Of a stretch of DNA of 64,000 bases, positions 8,863 through 18,500 are shown piece by piece. How positions within the stretch are numbered: position 1 is the first letter of the stretch; every line of letters begins with the position of its first letter. Origin of the DNA: Aquimixticola soesokkakensis (lineage in GTDB: Bacteria > Pseudomonadota > Alphaproteobacteria > Rhodobacterales > Rhodobacteraceae). The position numbers and the translations under genes are program-made. Under the pieces are notes generated by a model. It was not told the DNA's origin. It searched no databases and saw only the letters and a program-made list of their open reading frames with translations. The DNA is taken from assembly GCF_900172375.1 (NCBI RefSeq), contig NZ_FWFS01000003.1, positions 221,055 through 285,054 on the forward strand. The letters run 5' to 3'.

Positions 8863-9630
8863 ATGCCCAGATATGCCCTCCTCATCGACTACAACGGCGC
8901 GCCGTTTTCCGGCTGGCAGCGCCAGAAATCCCACCCCTCCGTGCAGCAAGCCGTCGAGGAGGCCTTGCGCAGGCTTGACCCCGCGCTTGATCACATCGGC
9001 GCGGCGGGGCGCACCGATGCGGGCGTCCATGCGACAGGCCAGGTCGCGCATTGCGACCTGACGCGCGATTGGGACCCGTTTCGCCTGTCCGAGGCGCTGA
9101 ATTACCACCTCAAGCCCGCGCCGGTAGCTATTCTGAAGGCCGCGCGCGTCGCCGACACATGGCACGCCCGCCATTCCGCCCATGAGCGGCGCTATCTGTT
9201 TCGCCTGATCGCGCGGCGCGCGCCTCTGGTGCATGATGCGGGGCTGGCGTGGCAGGTCACCCATCCGCTGGACGTGGCGGCGATGCAGGCAGGGGCGGAT
9301 CGACTGTTGGGCTTGCATGATTTTACCACCTTCCGCTCGACCATGTGTCAGGCGGCCAGCCCCGTCAAAACGCTGGATGAATTTCGTGTAGAGGCGCATG
9401 ACATCCCTTTTGGCACCGAAATCCGCTTTCACCTGCGCGCGCGCTCTTTCCTGCACAACCAGGTGCGCAGCTTTGTGGGCACGCTGGAACGGGTGGGATC
9501 GGGGGCATGGACGCCTGCGGATGTGACCACCGCGCTTCAGGCGCGCGACCGCGCCGCCTGCGGGCCCGTCTGCCCCCCCCAAGGGCTGTACCTTGCGGGC
9601 GTGGGATATGCCGACGACCCTTTCCTCTAA
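8863..9630 (+). CDS. truA: tRNA pseudouridine(38-40) synthase
   Basis: TruA converts uridines 38-40 of the tRNA anticodon stem to pseudouridine. The 255-residue protein begins [12 protein letters not shown] and shows the catalytic Asp in [13 protein letters not shown] and the C-terminal [13 protein letters not shown] segment. The ATG at 8863 is preferred over an in-frame codon 18 bases upstream because family members start at MPRY. Transcribed divergently from ycjX. A perfect CACAGCC/GGCTGTG hairpin follows the stop codon. Confidence 0.94.
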   Translation: MPRYALLIDYNGAPFSGWQRQKSHPSVQQAVEEALRRLDPALDHIGAAGRTDAGVHATGQVAHCDLTRDWDPFRLSEALNYHLKPAPVAILKAARVADTWHARHSAHERRYLFRLIARRAPLVHDAGLAWQVTHPLDVAAMQAGADRLLGLHDFTTFRSTMCQAASPVKTLDEFRVEAHDIPFGTEIRFHLRARSFLHNQVRSFVGTLERVGSGAWTPADVTTALQARDRAACGPVCPPQGLYLAGVGYADDPFL

Positions 9631-9647
9631 GGGCCGCGCAGCTTTGG

Positions 9648-9666
9648 CACAGCCGCAAAGGCTGTG
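9648..9666 (+). terminator. Hairpin after truA
   Basis: CACAGCC (9648-9654) pairs perfectly with GGCTGTG (9660-9666) around GCAAA. There is no long T-run, so it may be a processing or weak termination hairpin. Confidence 0.4.
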
Positions 9667-9798
9667 TTGCCGCCCCGGGATCAATCAGGCGTCTTTTCCA
9701 AGTTTTTTGCATTTAATCCGACCGTGCCCGCAACGCGCCACGATGTTGCCCGATTTGCTGGCAACAACAGGATCAATCAAACACACGGAGAGACGACC

Positions 9799-9960
9799 AT
9801 GACCTTTCATTCCATCAGCTTCGATCAGGTTGCCCTCGCTCTCATGACCTGCCTTGCAGTGCGCGAAGTGCTTTTGTACCTGCGCGAGCGGCGCGCCGAG
9901 CGCCTGCCCGCCGCGCCGACAAAAGCCCCGCAGACCAGCGCGCAACGCAGCCGCAAATAA
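9799..9960 (+). CDS. Small hypothetical protein with one hydrophobic helix
   Basis: A 53-residue protein started at the ATG at 9799, which has a strong GGAGAG ribosome binding site about 5 bases upstream. Residues 10-27 (QVALALMTCLAVREVLLY) form one hydrophobic to amphipathic helix followed by an Arg/Glu-rich stretch and a Lys/Arg/Gln tail, a plan common among small membrane-bound peptides. No family recognised. A hairpin with a T-run follows at 10084-10108. Function unknown. Confidence 0.5.
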   Translation: MTFHSISFDQVALALMTCLAVREVLLYLRERRAERLPAAPTKAPQTSAQRSRK

Positions 9961-10083
9961 CGTGCCGCGCGGCGCGGTCGCGCTTTGCAAAAAACGCTTC
10001 GAAATCGAAAGAGCGTCATCTGTCTGTCACGCAGCGCCGCTATAGCTGCCTCAGGACATTTTAGACGGCTATTTCAGAACGCA

Positions 10084-10108
10084 GGGCGGCCCTCGGGTCG
10101 TCCTTTTT
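10084..10108 (+). terminator. Probable rho-independent terminator
   Basis: GGGCGGCCC and GGGTCGTCC pair with two G-U wobbles, followed by five T residues; it would end the transcript of the small gene at 9799. Confidence 0.5.
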
Positions 10109-10152
10109 CTGTGCACGGCAGAGGGGGGCTTTCTCTGTGCACGGCAGAGGGG
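10108..10152. repeat. Direct repeat, two 19-bp copies
   Basis: TCTGTGCACGGCAGAGGGG occurs at 10108-10126 and again at 10134-10152, a 26-base period, each copy containing the palindrome GTGCAC. It sits just downstream of the GntR gene stop codon. Confidence 0.85.
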
Positions 10153-10160
10153 CTTCGGCC

Positions 10161-10871
10161 CTAGCCTTGAAAGCGTGCAGAGGTTTCCATTTCGGCGGCC
10201 AAAATCGTGCCCGTCAGGGTGATATGGGTGCGTAGCAACGACATCGCCCGCGTTTTGTCGCGATCCACCGCCGCCTGGCATATTTCGGTGTGCTCGCGTG
10301 CAGCCCCTTCGGCCCGCTGCGACGAGGTGTCCAGAATCCGGCGGTAGCGTTCGTTGAGATTGTGCAGCACTTCGCACATATGCAGCAAATGCGGCATGGC
10401 ACAGCCCGCACCGAGCGCGATGTGGAACTTTGTATGTGCCTCTTCCCAGATGCGGATCGACTGGCGATCGCTTGCATCACGTTTCAACCGCGTCACACGG
10501 TGCAGCGCGGCCAAAGCCTCGCCTTCCCAATCGACGCCGGCGCGCTCGATCGAATGCCCCAAGGCCGCCGTTTCCAGATCGGCACGCAGCAGGGTCACCT
10601 CGCGCAGGTCATCTACAGAAATCGGGGTGATCGTGTAACCGCGCTGGTCCTCGAACTTCACCAAACCGTCCGGCACCAGACGGCTCACCGCCTCACGCAT
10701 CGGTGACAGCGACACATCATACTGGCGGCGAAGCTGGTCAAGATTCACCTTCGATCCCGGCTTGAGATCCCCATCCAGAATCGCCTCGCGCAGCTCTGCG
10801 GCAAGGCGACTAGACAGGGTGGGCTTGCGGCCCTCCGAGGCAGGCTCTTGCATCACGCGCGGGGTCTCCAT
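10161..10871 (-). CDS. GntR family transcriptional regulator (FCD domain)
   Basis: A DNA-binding regulator of the FadR/VanR type, about 236 residues from the ATG at 10871. The N-terminal winged helix-turn-helix covers about residues 17-85 (LREAILDGDLKPG, then the recognition helix VSLSPMREAVSRL). The C-terminal all-helical FCD domain carries the metal-ligand-type residues expected in this family (R-x-D-x-E in LRADLETAA and the His-containing HTKFHIAL). Such proteins respond to small carboxylic acids or sugars. It lies 132 bases downstream of kdsD on the same strand, so it may belong to that unit, but its targets cannot be read from the sequence. The frame is open to 10967; the start is uncertain because no strong ribosome binding site is visible. 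Confidence 0.82.
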   Translation of the reverse strand: METPRVMQEPASEGRKPTLSSRLAAELREAILDGDLKPGSKVNLDQLRRQYDVSLSPMREAVSRLVPDGLVKFEDQRGYTITPISVDDLREVTLLRADLETAALGHSIERAGVDWEGEALAALHRVTRLKRDASDRQSIRIWEEAHTKFHIALGAGCAMPHLLHMCEVLHNLNERYRRILDTSSQRAEGAAREHTEICQAAVDRDKTRAMSLLRTHITLTGTILAAEMETSARFQG

Positions 10872-11003
10872 TGGGATCGGGTCCTGTTCGGTAAAATCTG
10901 CGCCCTTCTTGGCGGCACCTCGGCCATAAATCAAGCGGCGGCGGTGGCCTGCCCAAAAACCGCGCACCGCCCGCGTAAAAAACTGGCAACGGCCTGCGCG
11001 GCC

Positions 11004-11981
11004 TTAGCGCACACCAGCGCGCAAACAGTCGTGAATATGGATCGCCCCCGCAAGCACGCCCGCCGCATCCACCACCGGCAGCACGCTGACCTTGCGCGCA
11101 TTCATCTGCGCCACCGCTTCTTCGATCAGCGCATCCGGCGCAATGGTGCGCGGAGAGGTCGATGCGATATCGCCCGCCGTTTTATCCATCAAGCCGCTGA
11201 GATTGCGCCGCAAATCCCCGTCGGTGACAATCCCCGTCAGGTGGTGATCTCCGTCCACGACCAGCGCAATGCCAAGCCCTTTGGCGGTCATTTCCACCAG
11301 AACCTCGCCCATGTTGTCCCCCTCGCGGACCACCGGAAGCGCCGCACCGCGGTGCATCAACGTGTCCACCGGCATCAATTGCACGCCCAGCGAGCCGCCC
11401 GGATGGTATTTGAAAAACGACCGTTCGTCGAATTTGCGCAGCTTCATCACGGCCACGGCCAACGCATCCCCCAAGACCAGCGTCAGGGTCGTCGAGGTGG
11501 TGGGCGCGCGGCCCAGCGAACAGGCTTCGGGCGCGTCGGGCAGGCGCAACACATGGTCGGCCTGCCGGCCCAAGGTCGAGTGTTCGTTTTTGGTGATCGC
11601 CACCATCGGCACGCCGTAGCGCCGCGTGTAGGCGATCATATCCCCCAGTTCGGCGCTTTCACCGGAGTTGGAAATCAACAGGCACAGATCATCAGGCGTG
11701 ATCATCCCCATATCGCCATGGCTGGCTTCAGCGGGATGGACGAAACTTGCGGGCGTGCCGGTCGAGGCGAATGTGGCGGCAATCTTGCGCCCGATGTGGC
11801 CCGATTTGCCCATCCCCGCAACGATCACGCGGCCTTTGAGACCAAGGATCTGATCAACGACCACCGGAAAATCCGTGTCGAAATGATCCTTGAGCAGCTC
11901 CAGCGCCTCAAGTTCTTCCTGTACCACGCGCAGGGCCTCGACGGTTGCGGGCGGCAGGTTGCTTTGGTCATTGCGGGTCAT
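11004..11981 (-). CDS. kdsD: Arabinose-5-phosphate isomerase (KdsD/KpsF/GutQ)
   Basis: Interconverts D-ribulose-5-phosphate and D-arabinose-5-phosphate, the first step to Kdo for lipopolysaccharide or capsule. From the ATG at 11981 (GAGG upstream) it is 325 residues: an N-terminal SIS domain (GMGKSGHIGRKIAATFASTGT, and the SNSGES phosphate loop) and two C-terminal CBS domains (about residues 205-265 and 275-325). It begins 23 bases after the end of the GlmS-like gene on the same strand, so the two are almost certainly cotranscribed. KpsF-type capsule paralogues share the same architecture; linkage to a sugar amidotransferase leans toward a surface polysaccharide role. Confidence 0.92.
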   Translation of the reverse strand: MTRNDQSNLPPATVEALRVVQEELEALELLKDHFDTDFPVVVDQILGLKGRVIVAGMGKSGHIGRKIAATFASTGTPASFVHPAEASHGDMGMITPDDLCLLISNSGESAELGDMIAYTRRYGVPMVAITKNEHSTLGRQADHVLRLPDAPEACSLGRAPTTSTTLTLVLGDALAVAVMKLRKFDERSFFKYHPGGSLGVQLMPVDTLMHRGAALPVVREGDNMGEVLVEMTAKGLGIALVVDGDHHLTGIVTDGDLRRNLSGLMDKTAGDIASTSPRTIAPDALIEEAVAQMNARKVSVLPVVDAAGVLAGAIHIHDCLRAGVR

Positions 11982-12004
11982 GGTTGGAGCCTCACTTTCA
12001 TCTG

Positions 12005-15000
12005 TCAACCGGCACGGCTGGCCTTGGCCACCTGTTCGGCCTGCTCTTCCAGCAGGGAGGGGTGGAAGAGGACGGTTTCAGGGTCTGCTTGCCCGATCTG
12101 ATGGATCAGCATGGTTTCGGCATCCACATCGAACCAGTTCTCCCAAACCCGCAGCAGCGGCCCGAAATGGCCCAACGCCTTGATTGCGGCGACCTTTTGC
12201 GCGCGGGGCGCGGCCATGTGCAGCGCAACGGTCAACTGCAAGACCCCTGCAACGGTCGATTGGTCCTCGGCGTAGATCGGCACGGCCAGCACCAACGCCT
12301 CCCCTGCCGCACGGCCCAGCGTCAGCCGCGTCTGGTCCAGCGCCAGCCCGAGGGTGCCCACGGGTTCGCGCAGGGTCGCGTAGCTGACGCCAAGCGCGCG
12401 CGTGTCCCCGCGCGCATAGCGCACCCGCGTGATCTGCTGGCTGCGCTCGACACACAAATGGTCAGCGGCACTGACGCTTTCGATCAGCCGCGACACCGAG
12501 GCCAGCGCCTTGCGATCGCGCGTCGATAGTTGCGTTTCGGCCAGCTTCAGCGCGCCAAAGGCCTCCCGCACCACGGGCGCAAGCACGTCATCGGGGCGCG
12601 ACGTGCCCACGGTGACGGTTTTGGCCTGATGGCGGATGGTATCGATCGGGCGCGATGTTTCCTCGAACACATGGCGGATGTCGCGCAGGGCCCGGGTCAC
12701 CTGATCGGGGGCCGCATCTGCGGCAAGGCGCGCGCGCCACAGGGCGAGCTGGCCGATATCGGCGGCGCGCAACCCGCTGTCGAAATGGCTGGCGGCAACC
12801 TCTTGCATGATGGCGTCCAGACCGCCAAGCGCCGTTTCCAGCGCACCGGCCTCGCCCGCCTCGCAGGCGCCCAGCGCATTGAGCACCAGCCGCAGCTTCT
12901 GCGCCCCCTCGTCAATCGCGCGCGCAGCATGCAGGCCGAACAAATGCCCCGCCACAGCCGCCAGAATGAACCCGAGCGACGAGCCGGTTTTAGGCAGTGC
13001 CACCACACGCTCGGCATAGGCTTCAAAGGCCTCCGCCTCCGGCCCTTGGGCGGCAAAGACCAGGGGTTTGCCGTTATGGGCCCGAAACACCGCAACTTCC
13101 TTGACCAGATCGCCCAGCAGTTCGGGCTGGATGTCATTGGCAATCACCAGCGTCAGCGGCTCTGTCGACAAGTCGATGTGTTTTTTGTCTTCGGTGAAAT
13201 CGACGGGGATGGATTTATAGCACAGCTCGGACAGCTTGATGCGGATTTCCATCGCCGCGATGTGGTTCACCCCCGACCCGACAACCGCCCAATAGCGGGA
13301 TTTGGGGGCAAATTCATGCGCCGCCTCGATGATTTGCGCTTCATTTCCAAGGACTTGCGAAACTTTTTCGGGCAAATCCTCCAGATCGGCAATCTCGCGC
13401 TCGATTTCCGCACTGCTCATGGTGCCAAGGGCATTGGCCAAAAACAGCGAGGTCAGCTTGCCCGCCACAAGCTGGGCATAAAACGCCTTGGTCGAGGCAA
13501 CGGACATTTCGATGTCGCGCCCGTCGGAGGTGTAAAATACCGAATTGGCTTTGCGCACAAGGTCCGAGCCGCGCCGGTTCACGATGCAATGCACGAAGGC
13601 GCCCCGCTCGATCGCAAGGTCCACAGCGCGGTTGGTGTCGGTCGTCGTGCCCGATTGCGACACGGCAATCACCAGCGCGTTTTTCATATCGAAGCGATCG
13701 ATTTCCGCCGAAAGTTCGGAGCTGCGCAGCGCATGGACCGGCAAGGCGCGGTAGGGCCCCGAGGCCAGCGCATGTTCAACCAGATGGGCAATGCCTTCGG
13801 CGGCCACACCGGCGGTGCCCTGCCCGATCACATAGACACGGCTGACGGTGCCCCGGGCGAACTCGCGCAGCTGTGCCCAGATGTCATTGGCCAGCCCGTC
13901 GAAGCTGACGCGCCGCTCGACACGGCGATAGCGCCCGCGCAGGGTCTTGGCGACCGAGGCAGGGCCTTCGTTGATTTCCTTCTCGAAGAAGGTCGCATAA
14001 TCGCCGCGAAAAATGTCGCGCGCGTAGATCTGGATATCGGCGTCTTTGGCCGCGACGGGCGCGCCATCCGCAACCGACACAAGATCAAAGCCCTCCGCCC
14101 CCGCCTGGACCCGCACCGCGACACCGCCCGCCAGCGAGCGCGCAATATCGAAAGATCGCCGCGTGAGCGACGCAAGCCCGTAGACTTCGGAGGCAAACAT
14201 CCAGCCGTCCGCAACGCGCGCCAGATGCATCCCCTGCCCCGACCCTTTTTGGGCGATCATCACTTCGCCCGGATGGGTGGCATAGAGCGCGGCAATCGCC
14301 ATCGACCCGTCAAGGCGGCGGATCGCCGAGCGGAAGGTGTCAAAGCTTGTGCCGCGCGCCGCCGTATCGGCAAAACGGCAGGCGATGGGAATGATTTTGG
14401 CGTCAGTGGTGATGTCGCTGGCCACGGCGCGCTGATGGGCCGTCAGGATCACATCGCCCAGCTCGTGGTGGTTGTCGACATCGCCGTTCAGCGCGCTCAC
14501 CCATTGGCCCGCCGCCGCGTCGCCCTGCCGGTCGGAGGTCACGGAGGCATTGTGCGGGTGGCAATTGGCCACGGAAATCACCCCCGAGGAGGCCCAGCGC
14601 GTGTGCGACAGCACATCGAGCTGCGTGGCCACCGCGGCCGCTTTCCACAACAGCGCATCGCCTTTGATCGCCGCGCGCAAGGCCGCGCCATTGTCGCCCA
14701 GACGGCCGATCAGATTCGCGGTTTTGTAGGTAAAGCCCAAAACGATCCGCGCATCCGCCTCCCCCGCAAGCGAGATCGCCAGATGGCCGGCGGACAGATC
14801 GCCCAGACGCGCCGCAAAATCCGCCTCCGCGCCCAGCGCAGCCAGCAAGGATTTCGAGGCCAGCGCCGGCACGCTGAGTTGCAAATGGATGCCCGCGCTG
14901 TCGCGTCCGCGCACCTCAAGCCGGTCAATGGCGGTGATGACATGTTCTGCACCAAAGGCCACCGCAAAGGCCGCAGGCGCGCGCAGATCGCCCAGCAGAT

Positions 15001-15379
15001 CGGTGATGCGCGCAATGGCCCCCAGCATTTCGCGCTCGACCTGCCACAAGACATCGCGCACCCGTTCGATCAACGGATCGACATCGGTGTTGCCCGCCGA
15101 TGAAATCGCGACCAGCGCCGCCTCATGGGCGCCGAGGGCTTGGGCCATCGCCTCCACATCGGCGCGCAGCGCAGCCGCGCCATCGACGGCCATCGCCGTT
15201 CCGCACGACATCAGATCGGGAAACCGCGCCAGCAATCCGTCAAGCGCACGTCCCAGGGGGGCAGCACTTTCAAGGCCCAGCGGCAGGGCTGCGATCTCGC
15301 GCGCGGTTTCGCCCAACCAGTCAGAGGGGGCGCTTGCCCGCGCAAGGTCGCTCAAGACAAATCCAGCAATTCCGCACAT
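12005..15379 (-). CDS. Oversized GlmS-like glutamine:sugar-phosphate amidotransferase with extra domains
   Basis: An 1124-residue relative of glucosamine-6-phosphate synthase (normal GlmS is about 610). The N-terminal nucleophile is intact (MCGIAGF, Cys2), but about 130 extra helical residues separate it from RLEVRGRDSAG (153-163), which in ordinary GlmS lies near residue 25. Further amidotransferase residues are HTRWA (259-263) and NGDVDN (298-303). Two SIS domains follow: SQSGTTTDT (574-582), SVASTKAF, then KLSELCYKS to KKHIDL, where Glu718 and His734 align with catalytic Glu488/His504 of E. coli GlmS. The GlmS tail motif survives as RHQAKTVTV (about 914-924) and is followed by a 199-residue C-terminal extension of unknown fold. 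It precedes kdsD in one operon. Substrate is unproven; glucosamine-6-phosphate formation or an amino-sugar for a surface polysaccharide are both possible. Confidence 0.85.
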   Translation of the reverse strand: MCGIAGFVLSDLARASAPSDWLGETAREIAALPLGLESAAPLGRALDGLLARFPDLMSCGTAMAVDGAAALRADVEAMAQALGAHEAALVAISSAGNTDVDPLIERVRDVLWQVEREMLGAIARITDLLGDLRAPAAFAVAFGAEHVITAIDRLEVRGRDSAGIHLQLSVPALASKSLLAALGAEADFAARLGDLSAGHLAISLAGEADARIVLGFTYKTANLIGRLGDNGAALRAAIKGDALLWKAAAVATQLDVLSHTRWASSGVISVANCHPHNASVTSDRQGDAAAGQWVSALNGDVDNHHELGDVILTAHQRAVASDITTDAKIIPIACRFADTAARGTSFDTFRSAIRRLDGSMAIAALYATHPGEVMIAQKGSGQGMHLARVADGWMFASEVYGLASLTRRSFDIARSLAGGVAVRVQAGAEGFDLVSVADGAPVAAKDADIQIYARDIFRGDYATFFEKEINEGPASVAKTLRGRYRRVERRVSFDGLANDIWAQLREFARGTVSRVYVIGQGTAGVAAEGIAHLVEHALASGPYRALPVHALRSSELSAEIDRFDMKNALVIAVSQSGTTTDTNRAVDLAIERGAFVHCIVNRRGSDLVRKANSVFYTSDGRDIEMSVASTKAFYAQLVAGKLTSLFLANALGTMSSAEIEREIADLEDLPEKVSQVLGNEAQIIEAAHEFAPKSRYWAVVGSGVNHIAAMEIRIKLSELCYKSIPVDFTEDKKHIDLSTEPLTLVIANDIQPELLGDLVKEVAVFRAHNGKPLVFAAQGPEAEAFEAYAERVVALPKTGSSLGFILAAVAGHLFGLHAARAIDEGAQKLRLVLNALGACEAGEAGALETALGGLDAIMQEVAASHFDSGLRAADIGQLALWRARLAADAAPDQVTRALRDIRHVFEETSRPIDTIRHQAKTVTVGTSRPDDVLAPVVREAFGALKLAETQLSTRDRKALASVSRLIESVSAADHLCVERSQQITRVRYARGDTRALGVSYATLREPVGTLGLALDQTRLTLGRAAGEALVLAVPIYAEDQSTVAGVLQLTVALHMAAPRAQKVAAIKALGHFGPLLRVWENWFDVDAETMLIHQIGQADPETVLFHPSLLEEQAEQVAKASRAG

Positions 15380-15542
15380 GACACCACTCGCTTTTCTCTG
15401 TTGCCCTCGGCGGGGCCGTCTTTTGGGTAGCTATGCCCGCTTGGCAGGATTTTGTCCATCCGCAGCACGATCCGCTCCCGGCCTTGGAAACCTTTGACAC
15501 AAAGCGTGACGTGACCCCGGGGGGCGCGCGCGGCGCAAAAGC

Positions 15543-15571
15543 AAACGGGCGGACCCCGCAAGGCCCGCCCG
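15543..15571 (-). terminator. Terminator after the RND pump gene
   Basis: A 10-bp stem with one mismatch (15546-15555 with 15562-15571) and a GCAA-type loop. Read on the minus strand it follows the pump stop codon by 23 bases and is followed by TTTGCTTTTGC. Confidence 0.6.
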
Positions 15572-15593
15572 TTCACATGGTTGCAAAAGTCCC

Positions 15594-18500
15594 TCAGGCG
15601 CGCGCTTTATGCGCCTTGCGGGCCTTCTTGTCCGACAGGTGTCGCACCAGCACATAAAAGGACGGCACCATGAACACCCCGATAAAGGTCGCGGTGAACA
15701 TGCCCCCCAGCACCCCGATGCCGATGGCATTTTGCGCCGCAGCCCCCGCGCCGGAGGCCGTGGCCAGCGGCAAAACGCCCAGCATGAAGGCCAGCGAGGT
15801 CATGAGGATGGGACGCAGACGCAGCTTGGCCGCTTCGACGGTCGCCGCGATCAACTCCTTGCCTTCGGCTTCGAGGTCCTTGGCGAATTCCACAATCAGG
15901 ATGGCGTTTTTTGCCGCCAGACCGATGGTCGTCAAAATCCCGACCTTGAAGTAGACATCGTTGGACTGGCCAAAGGCCCAAGCCGCCGCCAAAGCCCCCA
16001 GAACCCCGACCGGCACGGCCAGCATGACCGAGAAGGGCACCGACCAGCTTTCATAAAGCGCCGCGAGGAACAGGAAGACCACCAGCACCGACAGCGCGTA
16101 CAGATAGGGCGCCTGATCGCCGGATTGGCGTTCCTGATAGCTCAGGCCGGTCCAGGCCACACCGTAGCCGCCAGACAGGTTGGCCGTCAGTTCCTCCATC
16201 GCGTCCATCGCCGCCCCCGAAGAGGCCGTGTCGGAATTGGAACCGGAAATCGACAGCGCGTCGGTGCCGCCATAGCGCGCAAGGCTCGGCTCGACCGACA
16301 CCCATTGCGTGGTCATGAAAGCCGAAAACGGCACCATTTCACCGCCCGAATTGAGGGCATACCATTTGTCGATGTCTTCGGGCTGCATGCGATAGGGCGC
16401 ATCCGCCTGCACGATCACCGGACGCAGGGAGGTGCCCAGAATGAAATCATTCACAGACCTGCCCGAGAAGATGGTCGAGAGCATCGAATTCACGCTCGAC
16501 ACCGTGACACCCAGACTTTCGGCTTTTTGCTGATCGATGTCGATCTGCAGGGCCGATTGCGCTTCGGTGCCGCTGGCGCGCATATTGGTCAGGCGGCTGT
16601 CGGCGGTGGCTTGGGCCACCAGCGTGTCGGCGGCTTCGATCAGCGCCTGTGTGCCGTTGCCGGCCTGATCGACAAGGTACATCTCAAATCCCGAGGAGTT
16701 GCCCAGCCCCGGAATCGAGGGCGGCTGCATGAAGAACACCTGACCGGCGCGCAGGTTGCCGAATTTCATATTCGCGCGCAGGGCAATGGCGGCAGCAGTT
16801 TGATCGGTACCGGTTCGCTCCTCGAAATCCTTGAGCTTGATGAACAGCATCGCGGCGTTCTGCCCCGACCCGCCAAACCCGAAGCCCAGGGCGGCAAAGG
16901 TCGCCTCGACGCCCTCGCTTTCCTCGTTGAGCAGATAGTCTTCGATATCCTCGACAACGGCGAGGGTCTGGGCCGCGGTCGAGCCTTCGGTCAGATTCAC
17001 CATCGTCATCAAAACGCCCTGGTCTTCGGCAGGCAGGAAGGAGGACGGCAACCGACCGTAGATCCCCCAAGCCGCGACACCGATCCCCGCCAGCACCACA
17101 AGCGCCAGAAAGGGTTTCCAGAGGAATTTCGTCACCAGAGCGCCGTAGCCCTCGACCATGCGGTCGAAATTGCGGTTGAACCAGCGTGCCGGAGCAATCG
17201 CCGGCCCGTGTTTTTGGCGCAGCAGCGAAGCGCAAAGCGCGGGCGTCAGGATCAGCGCCACGATCACCGATAGCACCATCGCCGAGATGATCGTCACCGA
17301 GAACTGGCGATAGATCACCCCCGTCGAGCCGCCAAAGAACGCCATCGGCAGAAACACCGCCGACAGCACCAGCGCGATCCCGATCAGCGCGCCCTGGATC
17401 TGGCCCATGGATTTGCGGGTGGCATCGCGCGGGCTAAGGCCCTCCTCTTCCATCACCCGTTCGACGTTCTCGACCACGACAATGGCGTCATCCACCAAAA
17501 GGCCGATCGCCAACACCATCGCAAACATCGTCAGCGTGTTGATCGAATAGCCAAAGGCGGCAAGGATTGCGAAGGCCCCGAGCAAGACCACCGGAACGGC
17601 GATAATCGGGATCAGGGTGGCACGGAATTTCTGCAAAAAGATCAAAATGACGAGGAACACCAGAACGATGGCCTCGATCAGCGTGTGTTCCACTTTTTGG
17701 ATCGACAGCTCCACAAAGGGCGCCGTGTCATAGGCATATTCGATCTGCACACCCTCGGGCAAAGCCCCCGACAGGTTGGCCAGCGTCGCGCGCACGGCCG
17801 CAGCGGTTTCTACGGCATTGGCACCGGTTGCAAGGTTCACACCGAAACCGGCGGCGTTTTTCCCGTCAAAGCGCGAATCCGACCCGTAGCTTTCCTGTCC
17901 GATTTCCACGCGCGCCACATCGCCCAAATAGACGGTCGACCCGCCCTCTTCGGATTTCAGCAGGATGGATTCGAATTCCTCCACGGTCGTCAACTGGCTT
18001 TGCGCCGTGATCGAGGCCGTGAACTGCTGGCCCTGCGTTGTGGGCTGGTCCCCCAGCGACCCGACCGACACGGTCGAGTTCTGGTTGCTCACGGCGGTGG
18101 TCACATCGGTGGGCGTCAGTTGATATTGCGCCAGTTTGAGCGGATCGAGCCAGATCCGCATCGCATATCCCGAGCCAAAGGAATTGATCCCCCCCACGCC
18201 CGTGGTGCGCTGCACCGGTCCGCTGATGGTTTCGTCCAGAATATCGCCCAGTTGCAGCGTCGAATAGGTGCCATCGGTGGACACGATCGCCCCCACCAGC
18301 AGGATCGAGGAGGAAGAGCGCGTGACCGTCACACCGGCGGTCTGCACCGTATCGGGCAACTGGCCTTCGACGTTGGAAATCTTGGTTTGCACCGCGTTTT
18401 GCGCATCCACGCCCGAAACGCTTTCGTCAAAGGTCAGCGTCAGCGATGCCGAGCCTTCGCGCGAGGAGCTGACCATGTAGAGCATCCCGTCCACATCGGT

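Noticed and set aside
12530..15103. 857-codon open frame on the plus strand
   Set aside because: Antisense to the GlmS-like gene with no recognisable domain and strongly biased composition.
15609..17273. 554-codon open frame on the plus strand
   Set aside because: Antisense to the RND pump; His/Gly/Arg-rich nonsense translation.
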